Below, piece after piece: positions 26,026 to 34,631 of a stretch of 52,859 nt of DNA (positions within the stretch are counted from its first letter, which is position 1; every line of letters starts with the position of its first letter). Made by a program: the position numbers and the translations under genes. Under the pieces are notes generated by a model. That model worked only from the letters and a program-made list of their open reading frames with translations. It was not told where the DNA came from and made no database searches. The stretch is taken from the NCBI GenBank assembly GCA_025356335.1, contig JANXUF010000035.1, forward strand, positions 1 to 52,859, in the 5' to 3' direction. Source of the stretch: Actinomycetes bacterium (GTDB lineage Bacteria; Actinomycetota; Acidimicrobiia; Acidimicrobiales; Ilumatobacteraceae).

Positions 26026-26757
26026 ATGGAGGAGTGGGCTCGCATCGATGCCAGCGGCGTCGTCACTGCGGCACTGCCTCGCTGGCAACTGCCAGCCGTA
26101 CCGCTGTATGCATCGGCGAGCGAGCTGCTCGGCTATCTCGGACGGGATCGTACGATCCCCCAGGACACGGGCGACCTGTTGTTGGCGAGGCTCATCGCCA
26201 GCGCGCCGCGTGACGAACTCGCTGCCAGGGTGGTATTGCAGCGGATACTTCCGGGACTCGTCAACGTCGCCAAGCGGCGCGGCGGCTCATGGGAACCGGA
26301 TCGTCTGACGGCCTTCAACGAGTCGGTCGCCTGCGCCTGGATCGTGATCCGCGAATACCCGATCGCCCGCCGTCCGCGGCGCATCGCCTCCAACGTCGTG
26401 CGTGATGCCGAGTACGCCGCGTTCGTTCGCGACCGCCGCCTGCGGTCCTCGACGGAACAGGTATGCCGTATCGATTCGATGGCGCTGCCGGCGGCCGACT
26501 CGTCTGGCCGCTCGATGAACGAGCCAGTGTCGTCCTTCGAGATGGTTGTCGGCGTGCTCGCCGAGGCCAGACGCCGCGGTCTTGCCGAAGGCGATCTGCG
26601 CCTCGCCGCCGGTCTCGTCAGCGGCCACGCGATCAACCGCATCGCCGACGACCTGGGTGTCACCACCCGCACCGTCTTGAATCGCAGAGTCGGCATCGTC
26701 GCCCGTCTCCGCGAACTCGAACTGGAACTGGAATTGGAATTGGAATTGGCCGCATGA
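26026..26757 (+). CDS. HTH protein with sigma region 4-like C-terminus, candidate regulator
   Basis: A 243-residue protein, first gene of the four-gene surface operon. The body is helical (LLLARLIASAPRDELAARVVLQRILPGLVNVAKRR) and resembles the helical part of sigma-like or actinobacterial regulator proteins. The C-terminus ends with a helix-turn-helix, GHAINRIADDLGVTTRTVLNRRVGIVARLREL, then a Glu-Leu repeat tail and two Ala. The start at ATG 26026 (MEEWARIDASG) is uncertain: an ATG near 25901 preceded by GAGG would add about 40 residues. Its TGA overlaps the ATG of the adhesin gene. Control of the inverted repeat upstream is inference. Confidence 0.72.
   Translation: MEEWARIDASGVVTAALPRWQLPAVPLYASASELLGYLGRDRTIPQDTGDLLLARLIASAPRDELAARVVLQRILPGLVNVAKRRGGSWEPDRLTAFNESVACAWIVIREYPIARRPRRIASNVVRDAEYAAFVRDRRLRSSTEQVCRIDSMALPAADSSGRSMNEPVSSFEMVVGVLAEARRRGLAEGDLRLAAGLVSGHAINRIADDLGVTTRTVLNRRVGIVARLRELELELELELELAA
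26713..26748 (+). repeat. Hexamer repeat encoding (Glu-Leu)6
   Basis: Six consecutive 6-base units (GAACTC, GAACTG twice, GAATTG three times) end nine bases before the stop codon of the HTH gene. Changes in copy number would keep the frame, so the number of Glu-Leu units and the distance to the next gene could vary between strains. Confidence 0.85.
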
Positions 26758-29700
26758 AACAGCACGACGCCAGCGCTCAAAACCGCCGCATCGGCGCTCG
26801 TCGCACCACAGCGCTACTCGTGATGACGATGGCGCTCGTCGGTTCGGCCTCGACATCGGCGACGGTCGCCGCACAGGATGCCAACGCCGAAGCGATTGTT
26901 CCCGGCCGCTTCAATCCGGGCGTCGACAATCCGGATTTCACCCTCGCCGCAGACGGCTCCCTCCTGGCAATGCACTGCGGAAGTGACGGTCTCCCGTCGT
27001 GCTCGTCCGGTCCCGGCTTCTATCCGAGTCTCAGCGAATACCCGATCGTCTCGCTCGAGGTCGCGCCGGACGTCGCCGATGTCGAAGGCCACCCGGATTG
27101 GGACGGCGGGGCGTACGACGACGTCGTGCACGGCCGCGAATGGAACTCGGGTCCCGGCGCCGCTGCCATGACGCTACCCGCGGACCGTCTCGGCATTTCG
27201 ACCACAGCAGCCGATGGGGTCTGTCCTGACTACGGCTACACCCGGGTGCCGTATCCTTACCTCGGCGCCGATGCCGGCAGCCCGTGGGGACATGGCGGGA
27301 ACAGTAATTGCCGCCCAGTTATCGCTGCCCAGACCGATCTCGGACCGGAGTTCACCGGTCCGGCGATCAACTGGTTGCTGACCAACTACCTGGCAGGCGG
27401 AGTGCCGCCGTCGAGCGCGCCGATCGCCGTCGATCAGGCGCTCGGTGTCGACCTCTTCGGAGCAGACGCCGACCTCCGCACCGCAGCGGTGGTCTACGCC
27501 TATCACCTCCTCAGCCCAGCGAGCGTGCGGACGGGTGCGACCGCTGTGCGGTCGACGCTGCCGTTCGGGCTTCCCGTCGCCGGCTTCGTCCCGGGGCCGA
27601 ATTTCGGCAATGCCGTCGGAGCGACCGCCGAGCAGATCGCACGGATCCAGACCGTCGGCGAACTCCTTGCCCACCAGGCGATGCGGTCGGCGCGATGGGG
27701 TCCGTACCAGGCGACGTTGCAGTGGCAGGGCGACGTCGTTCCCACGACCGTCGGAGCGACGGCGACGATGCGTGTCTACGTCGGCGGTTGCGGTCCGTCA
27801 GGCCTGCATGCCGTCACGGTGGAGTGTGCGCCGACGAATGCCGGCAGCGCTCCGCGGCAACCGATCCCGGATGGCGGTGTCTACGGCGTTGCCAGACCAG
27901 GTGCGACGTGGAACACCGACAACGGGATCGGGCTCGTGCGAGCACCGGTGCCGACGTCGAGCAACGGAGCGTCGATCGTGGCGGTACGTGATTCGTCATG
28001 TCCTGACATCCCGGCCGGATGGACGTGTGACGACGGCTTCGCCTCATTTGCGGTGACGATCGAGCATCCAGGCGCTGACAAGTTTTCGTTCGCATCCGGT
28101 GCGATCGCCGATTGGGAGCCGGAGATGTGGGCGTCACCGATCGGCCAGGATGCCGGTTTCGCCAGTGGAACGGTGCGTTCGGTGTCGGCGACACTCGACT
28201 TCGAGCTCGATCAGCCGGTGTTCGTGACTGCGCGCAAGCGGTCCTCCGATCCGACGATCGCTGTGACCGGAGCGACGTTCCAACTCGTCGACGCAGCGGG
28301 AGCAGTGGTCGGCGAGGCAGAGACGGATGCCGCTGGGACCTCCGTGTTCGGACCGATCGACACGGCCCTGCATCGCGTCCCGTACTCCGTGCGCGAAACG
28401 ACAGCGCCAGTCGGCCTGCAGCGGATCGAAGGTGATCAGATCGTCGGTGAATCGCCGTACACCTACTCGACCGACGCCACCGATCCGACGACCTTCGTTC
28501 TGACCGATGCTCCAGTGACGGCTTCGTTGCGGATCCACAAGGTACTCTCCGACGCGACCGCGGAGCCGCAGGACATGAGTGGGTTCGCCTTCAGCGCCAC
28601 CCGCATCGCTGACCATCTGCACGCCGGTGTGTTGACGACGCGGGCGGACGGCACGACCGAATCGGTCGCGGTCGCCGCTGGAACGTACGACATCTGCGAG
28701 ACAGCACTGCCGCCGTGGGCGGCGGCGATCGCCGAGGCGGTCGGATGCCAGCAGCTCGTCGTCGACGGGAGCGGTGTCGATCTGCTCTTCGTCTTCACGA
28801 ACCCGATCATCCGCCCGGAAGCGGCGACGCAACTGTCGTCACCGGTGGCGGGCGCGGGCGACACGGTCGTCGAGTCCGTCTGGACCAGACACTGGCAGAC
28901 CGCAGGGCGAGCGGTCACGGTGTCGGCTGCGCTGTACGGCCATCCGCACGGAGAGCCGGCGAGCACTGCGGTGTGCGATGCCACGACGCAGGCAACGCCT
29001 CAGGTCGTTTCTTCGTTCACGGCGGCTGCGGACGAACAGGTCACTTCACTCCCGCCGATGACGATCCCCGATCTGGCGGGTCTCGACTTCTACGCAGCGG
29101 GAACGATCGTCGACCGCCAGACCGGCGCACTCGTCGGCGTGTTGCCGTGTGGTGATGTCGGCGAACGTGTCGTCGTTCCCCGCATGGCCACGACCGCACC
29201 TGCGGTCGTGGTGCCGGGAACGGTGATGGGCGATCGTTATGTCGTCAGTGGTCTACCGACTGATCTGGACTGGAGCGCTGTTGCTCATTTCCCGCTCGTT
29301 GCATCGGCCACGGCTGCGTGCGATGCTCCGACGACAGCCATCGGGAGTCTCGACGAGCCGATCGCCTCGGAGGGCGCAGGGACAACGAGCGGCGGCGTGA
29401 CCGTTCCATCGGCTGCAATGTTGTACCGCTTCGAGGAATCGATGTCCGTCACCGTGACCCGGCCGGACCATCCGGACGGCTGGACGCTGAGCCCGCCGGG
29501 CGGCGGGTCCGAGCACGTCACGTTCGTATCGAAGCCGGAGACATGTGCAGCAGAAGAGTCGTCGCCGGCGCCGTTCGTCGCGACACACGCCAGTCCCACG
29601 ATGTTGAGTGCGCTCGCTGCGGAGCCGTCGATCGACACGGCCACCGTCAGCGGCTTCGGCACGGCGGCGCTCGACCCCGCAGTGTGGAAGGTGCAACTCG

Positions 29701-30359
29701 TGATCGGGCTCTATCGACACGACCCGTCGACCGATCCGACGACGTGGACATGTGCCGGCGACAACCTCGTCGCCGGCCACGCAGCGATCGACATCTCGGG
29801 CGACGGTACGTACACGACGGACGGCCTGGTCGGCTATCCGACCGGCGTTGCGCTGTCGAATCAGGCGCAACTGATCGGCACGCGGACGCGGACGGACGGT
29901 TCGCTCGAGTCGTTCGAAACGACGCCGAGCGGGTGCCGCGAACCCGACGAGACGCAATGGGTTCCGGCGATCACGACGCATGTCACCACGCCTTCACCGG
30001 CGGCCGGGGCGAACGACAGTGACATCGCCACTGTGGTCGGCGTGCCGGCGGATTTCAGTGGGACGATCCGCCTCGACATCTTCCGTTTCGTGCCAGGTGG
30101 CTCGGTCCAATTGGCGGACGCCTGCCAACCGACGATGCTCGGAGCGACGCTCGCGTACGGCTTCACCGGCCCTGGGGATCATGTCTCCCCCGACTATGCG
30201 ATCTCCGCTCAGGAGGTTGCCGGTGTGCAGTACGTCAATCGAGAGACGCTGCTGACGAACGATGGCCGAGAACTGGCGGTCGAGCGCTGTGCGACCGCAG
30301 CGGAGGTCGCCACCATCACCAGGCCGCTACCTCCCGGACGATTGACCAAAACGACATGA
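26754..30359 (+). CDS. Large secreted SpaA-type surface protein with four C-terminal repeat domains
   Basis: A 1,201-residue exported protein. A signal peptide (RRIGARRTTALLVMTMALVGSASTS, cleavage near AAQDANA) is followed by a roughly 450-residue N-terminal region distantly like thioester adhesin heads (AINWLLTNYLAGG, TAAVVYAYHLL), with no evident thioester Cys-Gln pair. Two SpaA/prealbumin-like domains follow (about 489-582 and 585-682), each with the GATFQLVD or GFAFSATR strand and an ET motif (VRETTAPVG, ICETALPPW) typical of isopeptide domains. Residues 689-1183 hold four divergent beta-sandwich repeats of about 120 residues, several with a conserved Cys pair. The C-terminus ends RPLPPGRLTKTT: no LPxTG-like motif and no membrane anchor, despite the adjacent sortase. 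Start ATG 26754 overlaps the HTH gene's stop. Confidence 0.85.
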   Translation: MKQHDASAQNRRIGARRTTALLVMTMALVGSASTSATVAAQDANAEAIVPGRFNPGVDNPDFTLAADGSLLAMHCGSDGLPSCSSGPGFYPSLSEYPIVSLEVAPDVADVEGHPDWDGGAYDDVVHGREWNSGPGAAAMTLPADRLGISTTAADGVCPDYGYTRVPYPYLGADAGSPWGHGGNSNCRPVIAAQTDLGPEFTGPAINWLLTNYLAGGVPPSSAPIAVDQALGVDLFGADADLRTAAVVYAYHLLSPASVRTGATAVRSTLPFGLPVAGFVPGPNFGNAVGATAEQIARIQTVGELLAHQAMRSARWGPYQATLQWQGDVVPTTVGATATMRVYVGGCGPSGLHAVTVECAPTNAGSAPRQPIPDGGVYGVARPGATWNTDNGIGLVRAPVPTSSNGASIVAVRDSSCPDIPAGWTCDDGFASFAVTIEHPGADKFSFASGAIADWEPEMWASPIGQDAGFASGTVRSVSATLDFELDQPVFVTARKRSSDPTIAVTGATFQLVDAAGAVVGEAETDAAGTSVFGPIDTALHRVPYSVRETTAPVGLQRIEGDQIVGESPYTYSTDATDPTTFVLTDAPVTASLRIHKVLSDATAEPQDMSGFAFSATRIADHLHAGVLTTRADGTTESVAVAAGTYDICETALPPWAAAIAEAVGCQQLVVDGSGVDLLFVFTNPIIRPEAATQLSSPVAGAGDTVVESVWTRHWQTAGRAVTVSAALYGHPHGEPASTAVCDATTQATPQVVSSFTAAADEQVTSLPPMTIPDLAGLDFYAAGTIVDRQTGALVGVLPCGDVGERVVVPRMATTAPAVVVPGTVMGDRYVVSGLPTDLDWSAVAHFPLVASATAACDAPTTAIGSLDEPIASEGAGTTSGGVTVPSAAMLYRFEESMSVTVTRPDHPDGWTLSPPGGGSEHVTFVSKPETCAAEESSPAPFVATHASPTMLSALAAEPSIDTATVSGFGTAALDPAVWKVQLVIGLYRHDPSTDPTTWTCAGDNLVAGHAAIDISGDGTYTTDGLVGYPTGVALSNQAQLIGTRTRTDGSLESFETTPSGCREPDETQWVPAITTHVTTPSPAAGANDSDIATVVGVPADFSGTIRLDIFRFVPGGSVQLADACQPTMLGATLAYGFTGPGDHVSPDYAISAQEVAGVQYVNRETLLTNDGRELAVERCATAAEVATITRPLPPGRLTKTT

Positions 30360-31051
30360 GGCAATCGTCCCGTTCCGCATCCCTTCGCCGACGCGGATCG
30401 CTCGCTCGGCACACACAGAAACCCGGAGTGCATATGCCACTGTTCCCCACACCTGATCGCCGACGTCGTCGTCGGTCTGTACTGCGCATCGCCTGGGCGG
30501 CGGTGATCTCGTTCTCCTGCGGAATCCTGGTCGGCGGGATACAGCCGGCAGACGGGATCGCCATCGTCGCCGGCCTTCCCCGACCGGCACCGCTCGGAAC
30601 GCTGTCGTCGCCTGTCTTGGGTCGTCCGATTGCGGTTTACGAGGGCGTCGCCACGACCAAACCGACGCTCATCACCTCGGCCAGCCTCGACGTGCCCGGG
30701 GCGGTCCACGTCCCCCAAACCGCACAGCCAGGCGCACTCGGTGTCGCTGTCATCGCTGCGCATCGAACGACGTGGCCGCGTCCGTTCTACCGACTCGACA
30801 AGCTCAAGGTCGGAGACCGTCTGACGTACACGGACGCAGGCGGGGCGGCGACGATCTTTCGAGTCGTCGAGACGAAAGTGGTCCTCAACGACGAGGCCGC
30901 CTTCGCCGAGGTCATGACGAACGACGTCCGCTACGGCAGCGATTCGCGTCTGACGCTGTACGCCTGTAGTCGGGCGAACGGTCGCCCGACCTCGACGCGC
31001 TATCGACTCGTCGTCTTCGCCGTCAGGGTCCCAGCGAAGCTGTCGGCATGA
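30356..31051 (+). CDS. Sortase, class E-like
   Basis: Membrane-anchored transpeptidase that joins surface proteins to the cell wall or to each other. A cytoplasmic Arg-rich segment (PDRRRRRRSVLR) precedes one signal-anchor helix (IAWAAVISFSCGILVGGI). The catalytic His is in VAVIAAHRTTWPRPFYRL, the Cys in LTLYACSR and the Arg in TSTRYRLVVF, so the active site is complete; the spacing resembles class E/F enzymes. The ATG at 30356 overlaps the adhesin stop (ATGA). An internal ATG at 30434 has GGAG five bases upstream and would still keep the anchor. No protein with a sorting signal is visible in the window. Confidence 0.9.
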   Translation: MRQSSRSASLRRRGSLARHTQKPGVHMPLFPTPDRRRRRRSVLRIAWAAVISFSCGILVGGIQPADGIAIVAGLPRPAPLGTLSSPVLGRPIAVYEGVATTKPTLITSASLDVPGAVHVPQTAQPGALGVAVIAAHRTTWPRPFYRLDKLKVGDRLTYTDAGGAATIFRVVETKVVLNDEAAFAEVMTNDVRYGSDSRLTLYACSRANGRPTSTRYRLVVFAVRVPAKLSA

Positions 31052-31692
31052 GCGCAGGCCGCGTATCGAAGAGCGTCGCGATTGCGGCGGTTTCGGTCAT
31101 GCTCGTATCGGTCGCGTTGGCGTCCTGCGGGCTGCTGTCGGACCGCAACGCCACGCCCCGGCAACCCGCCGCTGCGACGTCGACGATTCCCGCGCACGTC
31201 AGTGCAACCAGCGCCACTGTCGTTGGGGCAACAGCAACGCCGCCGACGGAGACCCCCGGCACGCCGCCGACGGAGATCCCCGGCACGCCGCCGACGGAGA
31301 CGATCGGCTTCGATGTGCTGGCGCAAGGCACCGTCGTCGATCCGCAGACGATCGGCGCGCTGGCCTATGGAATACTCGCGGCCGCAGACCCGTACCGCAT
31401 CACGATCCCGGCGGACGAACAGGCGTGCCTCAGCGCAGCGAGCAGCGGACTGACGGACGAGCAGATCGACGATGCCCTTGCCTGGGACGACTTCTCCGGC
31501 AATTTCGCCGAGCCGGTCAACGGATGCCTGCGTGCTGCCGACCGGGAAGCGTTCGCTGTCTGGCACCAGATCGACACCGAGCTCGCAGACGCCGACGACC
31601 ATCAGTATCGATGTGTCGAGCAGGGCCTCGCCAGCGGTGCCACCCAGCACAATCTCGACGTTGCGTTGGCGGCATGCGGCGTCCAGCGATGA
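31048..31692 (+). CDS. Lipoprotein, last gene of the surface operon
   Basis: A 214-residue lipoprotein with the signal peptide ending at LASC (lipobox Cys in VALASCGLL). A Pro/Thr linker follows, with a near-exact seven-residue repeat (PPTETPG, PPTEIPG, then PPTETIG). The folded C-terminal half is Cys-containing and helical (DEQACLSAASSGLTDEQIDDAL, NGCLRAADREAF, YRCVEQGLASGATQHNLDVALAACGVQR); four Cys could form two disulfides. A similar helical Cys pattern ends the MMPL protein downstream. The ATG overlaps the sortase stop by 4 bp. Function unknown; a role in adhesin or sortase assembly is inferred only from position. Confidence 0.8.
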   Translation: MSAGRVSKSVAIAAVSVMLVSVALASCGLLSDRNATPRQPAAATSTIPAHVSATSATVVGATATPPTETPGTPPTEIPGTPPTETIGFDVLAQGTVVDPQTIGALAYGILAAADPYRITIPADEQACLSAASSGLTDEQIDDALAWDDFSGNFAEPVNGCLRAADREAFAVWHQIDTELADADDHQYRCVEQGLASGATQHNLDVALAACGVQR

Positions 31693-31715
31693 CCGCAGCC
31701 GGACAGCGGTGGGCC

Positions 31716-31721
31716 TACAAT
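31716..31721 (+). promoter_or_regulatory. Candidate -10 element for the ROK gene
   Basis: TACAAT lies 22 bases before the start codon; GGGAGG (31733-31738) is the ribosome binding site. No good -35 hexamer is visible at the expected distance, so this is tentative. Confidence 0.3.
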
Positions 31722-31743
31722 CGTCGCCCAAAGGGAGGCTGGG

Positions 31744-32844
31744 ATGCCGCAAGTGCACAGCTTCATCGTCGTCGGACTCGACAACGGTGGGACGAGTAAC
31801 AACGTGACGGTGCTCGACTCGCAGCGAGGTTTCCTCGTCGACTCGATGTTCGAGCTGCCGAGTCGTGTCGTCGACGGTCCCGATGTCGCCCTCGATGCGT
31901 TGGCCGAGGCGCTCGCTGCTGGGCTGGCAGCGACACAGACGCCGAGATCTGCACTGCAAAGCGTCGGTCTGGACACGCCGGGACCATCGAGTGCCAACGG
32001 CGTGATCTCCAGTAAGGGTGGCACGAACTTCGTCCACCCCGGCTGGCGTGGATTCGACATCCGTGCGGCGCTGGAAGCACGCATCGACGTTCCGGTCGTG
32101 TATAGCAACGACGGCAACGCTGCGGCGCTCTACGCCCATCACGCCTTCTTCGGAGCACGGGCATCGACGAAGTCGTCGGTCTCGGCGATCGTCGGGACAG
32201 GGCTCGGCGGTGGTGTCATCGAGGCCGGAATGATCGTTCGCGGATCGGCAGGGATGGCCGGCGAACTCGGCCACGTGCACATTCCGCTGTGGGGCGTCAT
32301 CGAGAACGACCAACCGGTGCCGGCGTGCAACTGCGGGTTCGAAGGCGATGCCGAGAGCATCGCCTCGCTCACCGGTATCAAGAAGAATCTGTTGCCGTAC
32401 TGGCTCACTCGGTACCCAACCCATCAGCTCGCAACGATGCCGATCGACAAGGCGGCGAAGGCGCTGAGGGCATTCGGTGAAGCAGGTGATCCAATGGCCC
32501 TCAAGATCTTCGAGCAGCAGGCGAAGGCGCTCGGCAGTCTGTTCACGATCGCAGCCAACTTCACGGATCCCGACGCCTATTTCGTCGGCGGCGGTGTCGT
32601 CGAAGCTGCTCCCCACTTTCGTGACTGGTTCCTCGCCACGATTCGCCAGCACACGATGCTTCGCGAGGAGCAGATCAAGTCAGCGGTGTTCTCGCTCGTT
32701 CCCGACCTCGACATGGCGGGCGCACGGGGTGCCGCCGTCGCTGCACTCGACAGCCTCACACGCCGAGCCGGCGAATCAACGTATGAATTCGGCGTGAACC
32801 GGGTGATCACGGCGACGCCGGAGGCCGATCCGCTGTCACGATAG
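31744..32844 (+). CDS. ROK family protein (sugar kinase-like)
   Basis: A 366-residue protein of the ROK (glucokinase/NagC-like) family. The N-terminal phosphate-binding motif is VVGLDNGGTSNN; the sugar/Asp segment is VVYSNDGNAAALYAHHAFFG; ATP-side glycines are IVGTGLGGGVIEAG; the zinc region begins GELGHVHIP. The zinc motif, normally CxCGxxGCxE, reads C195-N-C197-GFEGDAE: the third Cys is Asp202, so zinc binding may be altered. There is no N-terminal HTH, so it is an enzyme rather than a repressor. Start ATG 31744 has GGGAGG upstream. purU starts four bases after its stop. Confidence 0.87.
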   Translation: MPQVHSFIVVGLDNGGTSNNVTVLDSQRGFLVDSMFELPSRVVDGPDVALDALAEALAAGLAATQTPRSALQSVGLDTPGPSSANGVISSKGGTNFVHPGWRGFDIRAALEARIDVPVVYSNDGNAAALYAHHAFFGARASTKSSVSAIVGTGLGGGVIEAGMIVRGSAGMAGELGHVHIPLWGVIENDQPVPACNCGFEGDAESIASLTGIKKNLLPYWLTRYPTHQLATMPIDKAAKALRAFGEAGDPMALKIFEQQAKALGSLFTIAANFTDPDAYFVGGGVVEAAPHFRDWFLATIRQHTMLREEQIKSAVFSLVPDLDMAGARGAAVAALDSLTRRAGESTYEFGVNRVITATPEADPLSR

Positions 32845-32848
32845 GCGG

Positions 32849-33712
32849 ATGCCCGTCACGAAGCCGCACGCAGTTCTGTTGATCTCCTGCCAAGACCAGC
32901 GCGGGATCGTGACAGCCGTGTCGTCGTTCATCTCCGTCAACGGTGGCAACATCATCCACGCCGAGCAACACACCGACGAGACACTCGGGATCTTCTTCCA
33001 ACGCATCGAGTTCGAGCTCGACGGATTCGGCATCCAACGCGACCAGATCGCCGCAGCGTTCGCGCCGACCGCCAAACGTTTCGGCATGACGGTCGAAGTC
33101 CGTTTCACCGATGTCCGGCCGCGACTGGCGATCATGGCCTCGAAGCAGCCGCACTGCCTCTACGACCTGTTGACCCGTTGGCGCACCGGTGAGCTGGCGG
33201 CCGATCTGCAGTGCGTGATCGACAACCATCCCGACCACGCAGAGGTCTGTGGCGAATTCGGCATTCCGTACATCCACCTTCCGATCACGCCGGACACGAA
33301 GCCGCAGCAGGAGGCGCAGGTCATCGAGACGCTGGAGAAGTACGACGTCGACTTCGTCGTCCTGGCCCGGTACATGCAGGTGCTGAGCACCGAGCTGATC
33401 GCCGACTACGCCTCGCGGATCATCAACATCCACCACTCGTTCCTCCCTGCATTCGTCGGTGCCAATCCGTACCGTCAGGCGCACGACCGGGGTGTGAAGC
33501 TCATCGGTGCCACCGCCCATTACGCCACTGCCGATCTCGACGAAGGTCCGATCATCGAGCAGGAAGTCGCCAGAGTGACCCACCGCGACGACGTCGCCTC
33601 GCTGACCCGCAAGGGCCGTGACCTCGAGACGATCGTCCTTGCCAGAGCTGTCCGCGCTCACCTCGAACACCGCGTCCTGCCCTACGGCCACAAGACCGTC
33701 GTGTTCAGTTAG
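32849..33712 (+). CDS. purU: Formyltetrahydrofolate deformylase PurU
   Basis: Hydrolyses 10-formyl-THF to THF and formate, balancing the one-carbon pool and supplying formate. The 287-residue protein has an N-terminal ACT domain (HAVLLISCQDQRGIVTAVSSFISVNGGNI) and a formyltransferase-fold catalytic domain with RIINIHHSFLPAF (Asn/His), GVKLIGATAHY and DLDEGPIIEQ (catalytic Asp). All key residues are present and the length is normal. It starts four bases after the ROK gene, so the two are probably co-transcribed. Confidence 0.96.
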   Translation: MPVTKPHAVLLISCQDQRGIVTAVSSFISVNGGNIIHAEQHTDETLGIFFQRIEFELDGFGIQRDQIAAAFAPTAKRFGMTVEVRFTDVRPRLAIMASKQPHCLYDLLTRWRTGELAADLQCVIDNHPDHAEVCGEFGIPYIHLPITPDTKPQQEAQVIETLEKYDVDFVVLARYMQVLSTELIADYASRIINIHHSFLPAFVGANPYRQAHDRGVKLIGATAHYATADLDEGPIIEQEVARVTHRDDVASLTRKGRDLETIVLARAVRAHLEHRVLPYGHKTVVFS

Positions 33713-33783
33713 TCGTCAGCCAGTCGTTCCTCGCGCTGCACGCGTCCCTGCGGGCGACTATTTACCCGGAGGGTAGTGTTGCC

Positions 33784-34611
33784 GTGGTGGATGTGGTTCG
33801 CCGAAACAACGTCAAGATCACCGGACCCCCTGACGGACAGCCGTTGCTGTTTGCTCACGGATTCGGTTGTGATCAGCACATGTGGCGTCGTGTCGCACCG
33901 CATTTCGAGGATCGCTACCGGGTCGTCATGTTCGACCATGTCGGTGCCGGCGATTCCGACCTCGCTGCCTACGATCCCGTGCGCTACTCGACGTTGCAGG
34001 GCTACGCCGACGACGTCGTGCAGATCTGCGAAACCCTCGGTCTGGACGATGTCGTCTTCGTCGGGCATTCGGTCGCTTCGATGATCGGGGTGTTGGCGGC
34101 GAACACGCAGCCACAGCGGTTCGCCACGCTGGTGATGGTCGGGCCGTCTGCGCGGTATATCGACGAGGAGGACGTCGAGGGCGGGGTTCGTTACATCGGT
34201 GGATTCAGCCGCGCCGACATCGACGACATGCTCGACTCGCTCGACAGCAACTATCTCGGCTGGTCGGCGGTGATGGCGCCACTGATCGTCGGGAATACCG
34301 ACCGCCCGGAGCTCGGTCGGGAACTGACCGACAGTTTCTGCAGAACCGATCCGGCAATCGCCAGGCAGTTTGCAGCCGTCACCTTTCTTTCGGACAACCG
34401 AGCCGATCTGTGCCACGTGTCGGTGTCATCGCTGGTGATCCAATGCCGCAACGATGTGATCGCCCCGATCGTCGTCGGCGAGTACGTCCACCAACATCTG
34501 CCCAACAGCTCGTACGTCATCCTCGAAGCGACTGGCCATTGCCCGAACCTCAGTGCACCGCAGGAGACGATTGCGGCGATCGCAACATTTCTCGGGTCTG
34601 TCGGCCGCTGA
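33784..34611 (+). CDS. rsbQ: RsbQ-like alpha/beta hydrolase
   Basis: Alpha/beta hydrolase of the RsbQ type, which in Bacillus is needed by the energy-stress phosphatase RsbP, probably by supplying a small ligand to its PAS domain. At 275 residues it has the closed-pocket RsbQ signature: FAHGFGCDQHMWR, DHVGAGDSD, the nucleophile elbow GHSVASMIG, the acid in IQCRNDVIAP and the catalytic His in TGHCPN. GTG start 33784, with GGAGGG ten bases upstream. The very next gene encodes a PAS-PP2C phosphatase, confirming the pair. The same fold includes plant strigolactone/karrikin receptors (family knowledge). Confidence 0.93.
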   Translation: MVDVVRRNNVKITGPPDGQPLLFAHGFGCDQHMWRRVAPHFEDRYRVVMFDHVGAGDSDLAAYDPVRYSTLQGYADDVVQICETLGLDDVVFVGHSVASMIGVLAANTQPQRFATLVMVGPSARYIDEEDVEGGVRYIGGFSRADIDDMLDSLDSNYLGWSAVMAPLIVGNTDRPELGRELTDSFCRTDPAIARQFAAVTFLSDNRADLCHVSVSSLVIQCRNDVIAPIVVGEYVHQHLPNSSYVILEATGHCPNLSAPQETIAAIATFLGSVGR

Positions 34612-34631
34612 ATCCTGGTCTGGGTACCGTC

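Noticed and set aside
28200..30359. Adhesin domains as a SpaA major pilin
   Set aside because: No pilin motif or sorting signal was found, so the protein is called a surface protein with SpaA-type domains rather than a pilin.
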